Part shown: positions 47,499 through 55,948 of the stretch, one piece after another
Numbering within the stretch: position 1 is the stretch's first letter
How the letters are laid out: each line of letters opens with the position of its first letter
Assembly: GCF_003217095.1 (NCBI RefSeq)
Contig: NZ_QJSR01000001.1
Coordinates: forward strand, 228,916-292,915
From: Rhizobium sp. PP-CC-3A-592
Lineage (GTDB): Bacteria > Pseudomonadota > Alphaproteobacteria > Rhizobiales > Rhizobiaceae
DNA: 64,000 bases
Direction of reading: 5' to 3'
Program-made: the position numbers and the translations under genes
Notes under the pieces: model-generated
Seen by the model: the letters and a program-made list of their open reading frames with translations, nothing else
Databases searched by the model: none
Told to the model about the DNA's origin: nothing

Positions 47499-48206
47499 TT
47501 ATCCGACCGTCACGACAGCGCCCACGGCGGGGACTTCGACCTTGGTGCTCGCCGGTTCCATGGCGGCGATGAAGAGGTCGGGTGTCTGGTCCACGATCGG
47601 GAAGGAGCCGTAGTGGCAGGGCAGCACGGTGTCGAACTTGAAGTAGCGCTGGCAGGCGAGCGCGGCCACGGCACCGCCCATCGTGAAGCGATCGCCGATC
47701 GGAATGAGGCCTATATCGGGCTGGTGAAGTTCCTGGATCAGCGCCATGTCCGAGAAGATGTCGGTGTCGCCCATGTGGTAGAGCGTCGGCGCATCGTCGA
47801 AATGCAGAACGAGGCCGTTGGCACTCCCGAGCGAGTGCGAAACGCCATCCTCGGTGATCTGCGCGGAGGAATGCAAGGCGTTGACGAAGGTCGAGGAGAA
47901 ACCCTTGAGGTGGATCGTGCCGCCGGTATTGCCCATTTCGAGCGCGGAGACGCCCCGCGAACCGAGCCATGCCGCGAGATCGGCATTGGCGACGACGGTC
48001 GCGCCGGTCTCCTTGGCCAGCGCGATGGTGTCGCCGACATGGTCGCCGTGTCCATGTGTGAGCAGGATATAGTCGAGGCCGGCGGCCGCGTCCTTGCGGG
48101 TCGATTCGTCGAAGGACGGATTGCCCGAGAAGAACGGGTCGATCAGGATCTTCGCTTTGGTTGTCTCGATGTGGAAGGCGGAATGGCCGAGCCATTGGAT
48201 CTTCAT
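47499..48206 (-). CDS. UPF0173-type metal-dependent hydrolase (metallo-beta-lactamase fold)
   Basis: 235 residues. The metal motif THGHGDH has H51, H53, D55 and H56, with further ligands expected in MGDTDIF and the C-terminal HYG. The N-terminus [14 protein letters not shown] is typical of the UPF0173/UlaG-like group. Physiological substrate unknown. It is divergent from ruvX and upstream of gatC on the same strand. Confidence 0.9.
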   Translation of the reverse strand: MKIQWLGHSAFHIETTKAKILIDPFFSGNPSFDESTRKDAAAGLDYILLTHGHGDHVGDTIALAKETGATVVANADLAAWLGSRGVSALEMGNTGGTIHLKGFSSTFVNALHSSAQITEDGVSHSLGSANGLVLHFDDAPTLYHMGDTDIFSDMALIQELHQPDIGLIPIGDRFTMGGAVAALACQRYFKFDTVLPCHYGSFPIVDQTPDLFIAAMEPASTKVEVPAVGAVVTVG

Positions 48207-48336
48207 GACATATCTCCTGTCATCTGTGGCGGGCGCGCCTTAAATCCCAGCGGAAAAAGCACGCTGGCGAAATCGGTGCCCGCGGAGCATATGGAACATC
48301 GACAGGCAAAGACAAAGGCCAACGGAAAGGTTTAGC

Positions 48337-48828
48337 ATGAGCGTGATGACCATCGAGGAGCTTGCGGGCGCACTGTTGCCGCGTCAGGCGGTTGCCGGGC
48401 TCGACTTGGGCACCAAGACGATCGGCCTCTCGGTATCCGACCTCGGCCGCGGACTGGCCACGCCGCGAACGGTGATCAAGCGGACGAAGTTCACGGCCGA
48501 TGCGCAGGCGCTGCTGGCCTTTGCGGAGAAGGAAAAAATCGCTGCCTTCCTGATCGGGCTGCCGGTGAACATGGATGGGTCGCATGGGCCGCGGGCGCAG
48601 GCGACACGGGCCTTCGTGCGCAACATGGAGCAGAAGACCCCCCTGCCCTTCGTCTACTGGGACGAGCGGCTATCGACGGTGGCGGCTGAGCGGACGCTGA
48701 TCGAGATGGACGTGTCCCGCGCCAAGCGGGCGGAGCGCATCGATTCGGCCGCCGCGTCCTTCATTCTTCAGGGCGCGCTGGACAGGCTGACATCGCTTGC
48801 ACACGCCGCGGCTTCCACGGACGACTGA
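48337..48828 (+). CDS. ruvX: RuvX/YqgF family RNase H-fold protein
   Basis: 163 residues. The first catalytic Asp is D23 in [10 protein letters not shown]; later acidic positions lie in [11 protein letters not shown] and [11 protein letters not shown]. The family is linked to pre-16S rRNA 5' processing and was proposed as a Holliday junction resolvase. Its last 61 bp overlap the convergent membrane gene that follows. Confidence 0.92.
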   Translation: MSVMTIEELAGALLPRQAVAGLDLGTKTIGLSVSDLGRGLATPRTVIKRTKFTADAQALLAFAEKEKIAAFLIGLPVNMDGSHGPRAQATRAFVRNMEQKTPLPFVYWDERLSTVAAERTLIEMDVSRAKRAERIDSAAASFILQGALDRLTSLAHAAASTDD

Positions 48829-49103
48829 TCTTTCCGGCGACGGTACCAGGCGACAATCGCTTTGCGCTTGCGCAGCGCTATGAGGCCGAAGACGATGAAG
48901 CTGTCGAAGATCATCGCGCGCGCGACGAGCGGCGGGATCGTCTCAGGGTCGATGCCGAGCACGTTGCCGTACATCTGGAACACGAGGTCGTTTGCTTCCC
49001 GCGACAGCATGAAGATGCCGAAGCTGATGTCGTTATAAGAGAGCGTGTACCAGCTCGTCAGGAACAGGACCGGCCCGCCCCAGAGGATCAGAAGCCACTT
49101 CAT
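48768..49103 (-). CDS. Small conserved membrane protein, gene 2 of a coupled pair
   Basis: 111 residues with one N-terminal hydrophobic helix ([21 protein letters not shown]) and a second around [20 protein letters not shown], then a basic cytoplasmic tail (WYRRRK). Family not recognised. The ATG (49101-49103) overlaps the TGA of the preceding gene as ATGA, which argues for translational coupling. The 3' end overlaps ruvX on the other strand by 61 bp. Confidence 0.75.
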   Translation of the reverse strand: MKWLLILWGGPVLFLTSWYTLSYNDISFGIFMLSREANDLVFQMYGNVLGIDPETIPPLVARAMIFDSFIVFGLIALRKRKAIVAWYRRRKDQSSVEAAACASDVSLSSAP

Positions 49104-49273
49104 GTCCGGTTTCCTCTCATGTTCGCCACGCCGCGGGCTCCCCAGGCACCGACCGATGCCACGGCGCCGGTGGCAATGACGCAGACGAGAAGAACGAGCG
49201 CCGGCACCGCCACGTCCAGCGCGACGGCTGCGAAGATCGACATGGGAATGAACGTCAGGACTGCGCGCATCAT
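49100..49273 (-). CDS. Small membrane protein, gene 1 of a coupled pair
   Basis: About 57 residues, almost entirely hydrophobic: two predicted membrane helices (AVLTFIPMSIFAAVALDVAV and VLLVCVIATGAVASVGAW) and a short basic tail. The start is taken at one of two adjacent Met codons near 49273. Its stop overlaps the start of the next gene. Inverted repeats of AACCTT lie about 40-80 bp upstream. Function unknown. Confidence 0.6.
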   Translation of the reverse strand: MMRAVLTFIPMSIFAAVALDVAVPALVLLVCVIATGAVASVGAWGARGVANMRGNRT

Positions 49274-49311
49274 GCGGGCTCCGTGCGGTTGCGATCCACA
49301 ACACATGGCTC

Positions 49312-49354
49312 GTTAACCTTGAGGAGGCAACGTCAACCTTTTGTTAAGGTTAAC
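49312..49354. repeat. Operator-like AACCTT inverted repeats
   Basis: AACCTT occurs at 49315-49320 and 49335-49340 and its complement AAGGTT at 49346-49351. The pair 49335-49351 is a perfect 6-5-6 palindrome, and a longer 9-bp inverted repeat GTTAACCTT...AAGGTTAAC spans 49312-49354. It lies just upstream of the two small membrane genes, where a repressor or activator site would be expected. Confidence 0.5.
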
Positions 49355-49434
49355 GGGTGCGGAGCCGGCGCGAATTTTGCCGGGGGTGTCCTGACCATCT
49401 GGCCCGAACCCCTGCCCGACACGTCCGTGGCAGC

Positions 49435-51084
49435 TCAGCTGGAAGCGGGATAGAGAAGATCGACGATCATCGCGCTGTCGAAGCGCGAGTCGAGCATGCC
49501 GTAGGTGGAGCGCCAGCCGGCGGCAAGCCGCGATTCCATGAAGGCGTCTGCAATGCGGCCGGCACCGAGCCGGTAGAGTTCGGCGGCGGCGGCGGCGAGC
49601 GCGAGCTGCTCGACCAGCAGGCGAGCCGCCCCCTCGTCGCGCTCGCAAAGAGAAATGGCGGCGCGCAGCACGTCTATGGTTTTTCGAGCGGCCGGGCCAA
49701 GGTCGCGGCCGATGATTTCGAACAGGGCCTCGAACAGCTCGCGGCCGCGCTTCAGCACCCGCAGCACGTCGAGCGCCATCACATTGCCGGAGCCTTCCCA
49801 GATCGCGTTCACCGGCGCCTCGCGGTAGTGCCGGGCGATCGGTCGCTCCTCGACATAACCGTTCCCACCAAGGCACTCCATCGCCTCGGCGATGAGCGTG
49901 GGTGCGGTCTTGCAGACCCAGTATTTGACGACCGGCGTCATGATGCGGGCATAGGCCGCCTCCTCCGCGCTGTCGCGGGCGCGGTCGAAAGCATCGGCAA
50001 GCCGTAAGGAGAGAGCGCTCGCGGCGGCCACGTCCAGCGCCATATCGGCGAGCACGCGCGTCATCATCGGCTGCGCGACCAGCGGGCGGCCGAGGACGTT
50101 GCGTCCGCGGGTGTAGTGCACGGCTTCGGCAAGGCTCGCACGCATCATGCCGGCCGAGGACAGGGCGCAATCGAGCCGCGTCAGCGTGACCATGTCGAGA
50201 ATCGTGGTGATGCCGGCATCCGGCGCGCCGAGGATGAAGCCGAAGGTTTCGGAAAACTCGACTTCGGACGACGCGTTCGAGCGGTTGCCGAGTTTGTCCT
50301 TCAGCCGCTGGAACCGCAGGCCGTTCGCCGATCCGTCCTCCAGCAGGCGGGGAACGAGGAAGCAGCCGAGGCCCTCGCGCGTCTGCGCCAGCATGACGAA
50401 GGCGTCGCTCATCGGCGCGGACATGAACCACTTGTGGCCAGAGAGACGATAGATGCCCTCGCCCACCCGCTCGGCGGTAGAAACGTTCGCGCGGACGTCC
50501 GTGCCGCCCTGCTTCTCCGTCATGCCCATGCCGATGGTGACGGCGGATTTCTGCATGAAAGGGCGGTTCGAGGCGTCGTATTTCCGCGACAGGACCTTCG
50601 GCGCCCATTCCTTCTGCACCATCGGCGTCGCGGCCATGGCGGCCAGCGAGGCGCTGGTCATCATCAGCGGGCAAAGATGGCCGCTTTCAAGCTGCGCGGT
50701 GAGATAGAACCGTATGGCGCGGCTCTTATGGGCATGGCCGCGCTCGTCAGGCACGTTTTCCCAGATCGAGGAATGCAGGCCCGCCGTCATGGAACGCCGC
50801 ATCAGCGCATGCCAGGCGGGGTGGAAATCGACCACATCGAGCCGCTCGCCGCGCGGCCCGTGGGTGCGCAGTTGCGGCACGCCCTGGTTGGCCATGCGCG
50901 CGAGATCCTGCGCTTCCGGGGAGGTCACATAGCGGCCGAGCCCGTCGAAATCGTCGCGCAGCACCTTGGGCAGCCCGCTTGCGACGTCGGTCAGCAGGGG
51001 ATCGGAACGATAGGCGTTGATGCCCGACCAGGGTTTCGGCTGGTTGAGGTCGTCAAGGGTCTGGTCGGGTCGAGTCATGGTCAT
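49435..51084 (-). CDS. AidB-like acyl-CoA dehydrogenase family protein
   Basis: 549 residues, longer than ordinary acyl-CoA dehydrogenases and close to E. coli AidB (541). The long N-terminal region (PLLTDVASGLP, FHPAWHALMRRSMTAG) is AidB-type; the FAD-binding core has MGMTEKQGGTDVRAN, and ECLGGNGYVEE lies in the C-terminal domain. AidB proteins bind DNA and FAD and belong to the adaptive response to alkylation; an isovaleryl-CoA-like catabolic role is the alternative. Two nearby ATGs (51082 and 51076) are possible starts. Divergent from pyrB. Confidence 0.88.
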   Translation of the reverse strand: MTMTRPDQTLDDLNQPKPWSGINAYRSDPLLTDVASGLPKVLRDDFDGLGRYVTSPEAQDLARMANQGVPQLRTHGPRGERLDVVDFHPAWHALMRRSMTAGLHSSIWENVPDERGHAHKSRAIRFYLTAQLESGHLCPLMMTSASLAAMAATPMVQKEWAPKVLSRKYDASNRPFMQKSAVTIGMGMTEKQGGTDVRANVSTAERVGEGIYRLSGHKWFMSAPMSDAFVMLAQTREGLGCFLVPRLLEDGSANGLRFQRLKDKLGNRSNASSEVEFSETFGFILGAPDAGITTILDMVTLTRLDCALSSAGMMRASLAEAVHYTRGRNVLGRPLVAQPMMTRVLADMALDVAAASALSLRLADAFDRARDSAEEAAYARIMTPVVKYWVCKTAPTLIAEAMECLGGNGYVEERPIARHYREAPVNAIWEGSGNVMALDVLRVLKRGRELFEALFEIIGRDLGPAARKTIDVLRAAISLCERDEGAARLLVEQLALAAAAAELYRLGAGRIADAFMESRLAAGWRSTYGMLDSRFDSAMIVDLLYPASS

Positions 51085-51293
51085 GATCCGGTTCTAGCCG
51101 AAGTCCCGAACGTTAGGAACAGCACTGGCTGCGCCCTCCCGCAAAATCGATACGGCCATCCGGCAAGCCTCTGCGTCCCCTATGCGTCAGCGCCCGCGGG
51201 CTTTCTCCTCACCTGTTCTCACGCCCTGCCTTGCCGCTCACCCGCACAGGCTCTATAGAGCGCGGCAACGCGACCATTTGAGGCGGGCTTCCC

Positions 51294-52253
51294 ATGGATT
51301 TCTTTCCGCATCGCCATCTTCTCGGCATCAAGGGCCTGAACGAGCGCGATATCACCGGACTTCTCGATCTTGCCGACGAGGCGGTCAAAATCTCCCGTCA
51401 GCGCGAGAAGAAAACCTCGACGCTCCGGGGCCTCACCCAGATCAACCTCTTCTTCGAAGCCTCCACCCGGACGCAGTCCTCCTTCGAGCTTGCCGGAAAG
51501 CGGCTCGGGGCCGACGTCATGAACATGTCGGTCGGCAATTCCTCGGTGAAGAAGGGCGAAACGCTGATCGATACCGCGATGACGCTGAACGCCATGCACC
51601 CCGACGTGCTGGTCGTGCGCCACTCCTCGGCCGGTGCCGCCGCCCTCCTGGCGCAGAAGGTTTCCTGCTCGGTCATCAATGCCGGCGACGGCCAGCACGA
51701 GCACCCCACCCAAGCGCTTCTCGATGCGCTGACCATAAGGCGGGCCAAGGGCAAGCTGTCGCGCATCATCGTCGCCATCTGCGGCGACGTGCTGCACTCA
51801 CGCGTGGCCCGCTCCAACATCCTGCTTCTCAACCAGATGGGTGCCCGCGTGCGCGTCGTCGCACCGGCGACGCTGCTGCCGTCCGGCATCGCCGACATGG
51901 GCGCGGAGGTCTACCACTCGATGGAAGAAGGCCTGAAGGATGCCGACGTGGTGATGATGCTGCGACTGCAGCGCGAGCGCATGGCGGGCGCCTTCGTGCC
52001 GTCGGTGCGCGAATACTTCCGCTATTACGGTCTCGACGCGGAAAAACTGAAAGCCGCCAAGGAGGATGCGCTCGTGATGCATCCCGGCCCGATGAACCGC
52101 GGCGTCGAGATCGCCTCCGAGATTGCCGACGGACCGCAGAGCGTCATCGAGCAGCAGGTGGAAATGGGCGTTGCCGTTCGCATGGCCGTGATGGAAGCGC
52201 TGCTCGTCTCGCAACATCAGGGCGGCCTCAACAACCAGGGTTACGGCGCATGA
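51294..52253 (+). CDS. pyrB: Aspartate carbamoyltransferase catalytic subunit
   Basis: Second step of pyrimidine synthesis (carbamoyl phosphate plus aspartate). 319 residues with the carbamoyl-phosphate loop STRT (57-60) in [20 protein letters not shown], and [11 protein letters not shown]. No pyrI regulatory gene follows. Instead its TGA overlaps the ATG of a dihydroorotase homologue, the arrangement of class A ATCase complexes in which PyrB needs an inactive PyrC-like partner (known in Pseudomonas). Confidence 0.96.
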   Translation: MDFFPHRHLLGIKGLNERDITGLLDLADEAVKISRQREKKTSTLRGLTQINLFFEASTRTQSSFELAGKRLGADVMNMSVGNSSVKKGETLIDTAMTLNAMHPDVLVVRHSSAGAAALLAQKVSCSVINAGDGQHEHPTQALLDALTIRRAKGKLSRIIVAICGDVLHSRVARSNILLLNQMGARVRVVAPATLLPSGIADMGAEVYHSMEEGLKDADVVMMLRLQRERMAGAFVPSVREYFRYYGLDAEKLKAAKEDALVMHPGPMNRGVEIASEIADGPQSVIEQQVEMGVAVRMAVMEALLVSQHQGGLNNQGYGA

Positions 52254-53536
52254 CCGATCTCGTTCTCACCAACCTGCGCATCATCGACCCGTCGCGCAAC
52301 CTTGACGAAACGGGCACGATCCTTGTTCGCGACGGCGTGATCCTTGCCGCCGGCAGCGACGCGGTCCATCAGGGCTCGCCCGAAGGCGCGACCGTGCAGG
52401 ATTGCCGCGGTCTGATCGCCGTTCCCGGCCTCGTCGATGCCCGCGTGTTCGTCGGCGAACCCGGTGCCGAGCACCGCGAGACGATCGCCTCGGCCGCGCA
52501 GGCTGCCGCCATCGGCGGTATCACGTCGTTCATCGCCATGCCGGATACCGATCCCGTCATCGACGACATCGCGCTGGTCGAGTTCGTCATGAAGACGGCG
52601 CGCGACAAGGCTGTCGTCAACGTCTATCCGGCTGCCGCGCTGACCAAGCGGCTGCACGGCACCGAGATGACCGAGTTCGGCCTTCTCAGCGAAGCCGGCG
52701 CCGTCTGCTTCACCAATGGGCGCGAGGCCCTGCACGATACGCTCGTGCTCCGCCGTGCGATGACCTATGCCCGCGAGTTCGGCATGGTGATCGCGCTGGA
52801 ATCGCGCGACAAGTATCTGGGCGCCGGTGGCGTCATGAACGAGGGGCTGCTCGCGAGCTGGCTGGGCTTGTCCGGCGTGCCGCGCGAGGCGGAGATCATT
52901 CCGCTGGAGCGCGACCTGCGCGTCGCCGGTCTCACCCGCGCCGCCTATCACGCCGCCAAGATCTCGCTGCCGGAATCGGTCGACGCCATCGCGCTGGCGA
53001 AGTCGCGCGGCGTCAACGTCACCTCGGGCATCTCGATCAACCATCTGTCTCTGAACGAGAACGACATCGGCGAATACCGGACCTTCTTCAAGCTAACGCC
53101 GCCGCTGCGGGGCGAGGACGACCGCAAGGCCATGGTGCAGGCGCTGGCCGATGGCCGGATCGACATCATCGTTTCCTCGCATGATCCGCAGGACGTCGAT
53201 ACCAAACGCCTGCCATTTGCGGACGCCGCCGATGGCGCGATCGGTCTGGAGACGATGCTCGCCGCAGCCCTCCGGCTGCATCATAGCGGCGAAGTCTCGC
53301 TGATGCGCCTGATCGACGCGCTCTCCACCCGCCCGGCGCAGATCTTCGGGCTCGATGCGGGAACGCTGAAGCCGGGTGCGAAGGCGGATATCACGCTGAT
53401 CGATCTCGACGAGCCATGGATCGTCTCCAAGGACGCCATCGTCTCGCGCTCGAAAAACACGCCGTTCGAAAATGCCCGCTTTACGGGCCGCGCCGTTCGC
53501 ACCTATGTTGCGGGAAAGTGCGTGCACAGCCTGTAG
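52250..53536 (+). CDS. pyrX: Dihydroorotase homologue lacking the HxH metal motif (PyrC'-like)
   Basis: 428 residues, amidohydrolase fold of the dihydroorotase type. Active enzymes have PGLVDxHxHLREPG here; this protein reads [14 protein letters not shown], so both metal-binding His are replaced (R65, F67). The later site reads [11 protein letters not shown] rather than a canonical DHAPH. These losses suggest a non-catalytic partner that stabilises PyrB. The ATG overlaps the pyrB stop (ATGA), implying coupled translation and a 1:1 complex. Databases often still call such proteins dihydroorotase (pyrC). A catalytic dihydroorotase would have to be encoded elsewhere. Confidence 0.85.
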   Translation: MTDLVLTNLRIIDPSRNLDETGTILVRDGVILAAGSDAVHQGSPEGATVQDCRGLIAVPGLVDARVFVGEPGAEHRETIASAAQAAAIGGITSFIAMPDTDPVIDDIALVEFVMKTARDKAVVNVYPAAALTKRLHGTEMTEFGLLSEAGAVCFTNGREALHDTLVLRRAMTYAREFGMVIALESRDKYLGAGGVMNEGLLASWLGLSGVPREAEIIPLERDLRVAGLTRAAYHAAKISLPESVDAIALAKSRGVNVTSGISINHLSLNENDIGEYRTFFKLTPPLRGEDDRKAMVQALADGRIDIIVSSHDPQDVDTKRLPFADAADGAIGLETMLAAALRLHHSGEVSLMRLIDALSTRPAQIFGLDAGTLKPGAKADITLIDLDEPWIVSKDAIVSRSKNTPFENARFTGRAVRTYVAGKCVHSL

Positions 53537-53559
53537 GAGGCTGACGCGAGGGGGCATTC

Positions 53560-54174
53560 ATGGACGTGTTCACGTGGCCGCTGCCGGCTCTGCCGACGCT
53601 CGGCTTCCTTCTATTCGGCTATCTGCTCGGCTCGATCCCGTTCGGCCTGATCCTGACGCGGGCGGCCGGACTCGGCGACGTGCGCAAGATCGGCTCCGGC
53701 AATATCGGCGCCACCAACGTGCTGCGCACCGGCAACAAGAAGCTCGCGGCCGCGACCCTGCTGCTGGACGCGCTGAAGGGCACGCTGGCAGCCGCCGTCG
53801 GTTATCATTTTCTCGGCCCGGAGGCCGGGATTGCCGCAGGTTTCGGCGCCTTTCTCGGGCATCTCTTTCCGGTCTGGCTCGGCTTCAAGGGCGGCAAGGG
53901 CATCGCGACCTATATCGGCGTGCTGCTCGGCCTTGCGCCCCCCGTCGTTCTTGTCTTTGCCGCCTGCTGGCTGATCGTCGCCAAGGTCACGCGCTATTCC
54001 TCGCTGTCAGCGCTCGTTGCCACCGTCGTCGTCCCGGTCGTGCTCCTGGTCGCCGGCTATGGCCGCATCGGCCTTCTCTTCGTGGTTTTGAGCGTGATCA
54101 CCTGGATCAAGCACCGGGCGAATATCGAACGCTTGATCGCCGGGACCGAAGGCCGGATCGGACAGAAGGGATAA
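53560..54174 (+). CDS. plsY: Glycerol-3-phosphate acyltransferase PlsY
   Basis: An inner-membrane enzyme that transfers acyl from acyl phosphate to glycerol-3-phosphate, first step of phospholipid synthesis. 204 residues with several transmembrane helices. The three family motifs are visible: [23 protein letters not shown] (phosphate loop), and [12 protein letters not shown]. It lies 23 bp after pyrX and 6 bp before dprA. Confidence 0.95.
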   Translation: MDVFTWPLPALPTLGFLLFGYLLGSIPFGLILTRAAGLGDVRKIGSGNIGATNVLRTGNKKLAAATLLLDALKGTLAAAVGYHFLGPEAGIAAGFGAFLGHLFPVWLGFKGGKGIATYIGVLLGLAPPVVLVFAACWLIVAKVTRYSSLSALVATVVVPVVLLVAGYGRIGLLFVVLSVITWIKHRANIERLIAGTEGRIGQKG

Positions 54175-54180
54175 GCTGCG

Positions 54181-55353
54181 ATGAGCGACAGCGCGAAGGG
54201 GCCGGCTGGTAAAGGCATCGCGCTGACGGATCGTCAAAGAATAGCCTGGCTGCGCCTCATCCGCTCCGACAATGTCGGCCCCGTCACCTTCCGCGACCTC
54301 ATCAACCATGTCGGATCGGCCGAGACGGCCTTGGAGATGCTGCCGGAACTCTCCCGCCGCGGCGGTTCCACGCGCGCGATCCGCATCGCCACGGTCGCGG
54401 AAGCCGAGCGGGAACTGGCGATCGCCGCCCGCTGCGGCGCGCGATTCGTCGGTATCGGCGAACCGGACTATCCGGCGGCCCTTCGCCAGATCGACGGCGC
54501 GCCGCCGCTTCTCGCCGTCAAGGGACGTGCATCCACCGGCATCGCGCCTGCGCTCGGCATCGTCGGCGCCCGCAACGCCTCCATCAGCGGCGCCAAGTTC
54601 GCCGCCATGATCGCCCGCGATGTCGGTCGCGCCGGCTATACGATCATCTCCGGGCTTGCCCGCGGCATCGACACGGCCGCCCATCGCGCGAGCCTCGACA
54701 CCGGCACGATCGCCGTTCTCGCCGGCGGCATCGACAAGCCCTACCCGCCCGAGAACGTCCACCTGCTCGACGAGATCACCGAGGGACAAGGACTTGCCAT
54801 CACCGAGATGCCCTTCGGATGGGAGCCGCGGGCGCGCGACTTCCCGCGCCGCAACCGGCTGATTGCCGGCGTGGCGCTCGGGCTTGCCGTCGTGGAGGCC
54901 GCAAGCCGCTCCGGATCGCTGATCACGGCGCGCTATGCTGCCGATTTCGGGCGCCTCGTCTTTGCCGTGCCGGGGTCGCCTCTCGATCCGCGCTGCCACG
55001 GCACCAATGGTCTCCTGAAGGACGGCGCCGTGGTGACGACGGAAGCGCGCGACATTCTCGAGGCGCTGGCGCCGCTCAGCCGCATCGACCTGTTCGACCA
55101 GCCTCAGGCGCGCGAAGCGGAGAGCGACGTGGACATCGGCACCGAGCGGCGGCCCGTCGCTGCGCTACCTGGTGACCGGGAGCGCGAGGCGATCATCGAT
55201 GCGCTGGGGCCGACACCGGTCGAGACCGACGACATCATCCGCCATACGGGCTTTGCCGCTTCGGCGGTCTATCTCGTGCTGCTAGAGCTTGATCTTGCCG
55301 GCCGGCTTCACCGCCACCCCGGCGGCCTCGTTTCTCTTGAGCCCCTTGGCTGA
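54181..55353 (+). CDS. dprA: DNA-processing protein DprA
   Basis: Loads RecA on single-stranded DNA entering by transformation. 390 residues: N-terminal SAM-like domain ([18 protein letters not shown]), the Rossmann-like core with [24 protein letters not shown] and [13 protein letters not shown], and a C-terminal winged-helix domain ([21 protein letters not shown]). It is 6 bp after plsY. Its 3' end overlaps a convergent gene by 72 bp. Confidence 0.95.
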   Translation: MSDSAKGPAGKGIALTDRQRIAWLRLIRSDNVGPVTFRDLINHVGSAETALEMLPELSRRGGSTRAIRIATVAEAERELAIAARCGARFVGIGEPDYPAALRQIDGAPPLLAVKGRASTGIAPALGIVGARNASISGAKFAAMIARDVGRAGYTIISGLARGIDTAAHRASLDTGTIAVLAGGIDKPYPPENVHLLDEITEGQGLAITEMPFGWEPRARDFPRRNRLIAGVALGLAVVEAASRSGSLITARYAADFGRLVFAVPGSPLDPRCHGTNGLLKDGAVVTTEARDILEALAPLSRIDLFDQPQAREAESDVDIGTERRPVAALPGDREREAIIDALGPTPVETDDIIRHTGFAASAVYLVLLELDLAGRLHRHPGGLVSLEPLG

Positions 55354-55539
55354 CAGGGCGCGGCGGCCGGAAATGAGGTCGCCCGCCTCGACATAGGCCA
55401 TCTCCAGGAGGTAGCAGAGCATGTCGGCACCCTTTTCGTCCGCGACACCACGCAGCTCTGCGAGCATCTGACGAATATAGGCAAGGCTCTCGTCGTCAGG
55501 TGTCGCGGGAACAGCAGCGTCTTTATGTACGGGCACCAT
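55282..55539 (-). CDS. Small conserved hypothetical protein overlapping dprA
   Basis: 85 residues ([18 protein letters not shown]...), mostly helical, with a central [27 protein letters not shown] segment (quoted parts about 18-44) and a basic tail ending AGKIKL. The ATG (55537-55539) has AGGA 8 bp upstream. The amphipathic pattern and sensible start support it as real although the last 72 bp lie inside dprA on the other strand. Family name not known to me. Confidence 0.7.
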   Translation of the reverse strand: MVPVHKDAAVPATPDDESLAYIRQMLAELRGVADEKGADMLCYLLEMAYVEAGDLISGRRALSAKGLKRNEAAGVAVKPAGKIKL

Positions 55540-55948
55540 GAATACGTCCTGTTGGGCTTGGCCTCGATCCCGAGCGGGCAACCGACAGCACGCGCGGCAA
55601 CAACCTTTGCGGCCATCACCCCTGCCTGTGCGTCGGTACACTCTCTTTTCTCCGTCAGACGATAAAGCAAATATTCCTAATTGCAATAATAACATTATCC
55701 CTTAAAGGTTGTGGCGCGTTGTATTCCGGACTGGCGAGCCTTCTGGCGCAAGACCTTGGCGAAAGGTCGTCAAACGCCTGAAAATGAACAGGTTGCGGGT
55801 CTGTCGATCGTCCATGCAAACTGGCTAATTTCACGGTCGCCACTTGACCGCGACGAAATCCCCCTCCATGTCGGGGCTTCAAAAGTTCCCGGCGTGACGG
55901 CTGAGGGAAGTCCGTCACCCCTCTCTATGGTTGCTGAATCCTATGACC
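55540..55948. other. AT-rich divergent intergenic region before topA
   Basis: About 400 bp without a supported gene. A block around 55660-55710 is markedly AT-rich relative to the window (for example TTGCAATAATAACATTATC at 55680-55698) and probably holds the promoter of the 85-residue gene on the minus strand. The topA promoter should lie between about 55720 and 55930; no good -35/-10 pair was identified. The short ORFs here are not convincing. Confidence 0.5.
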
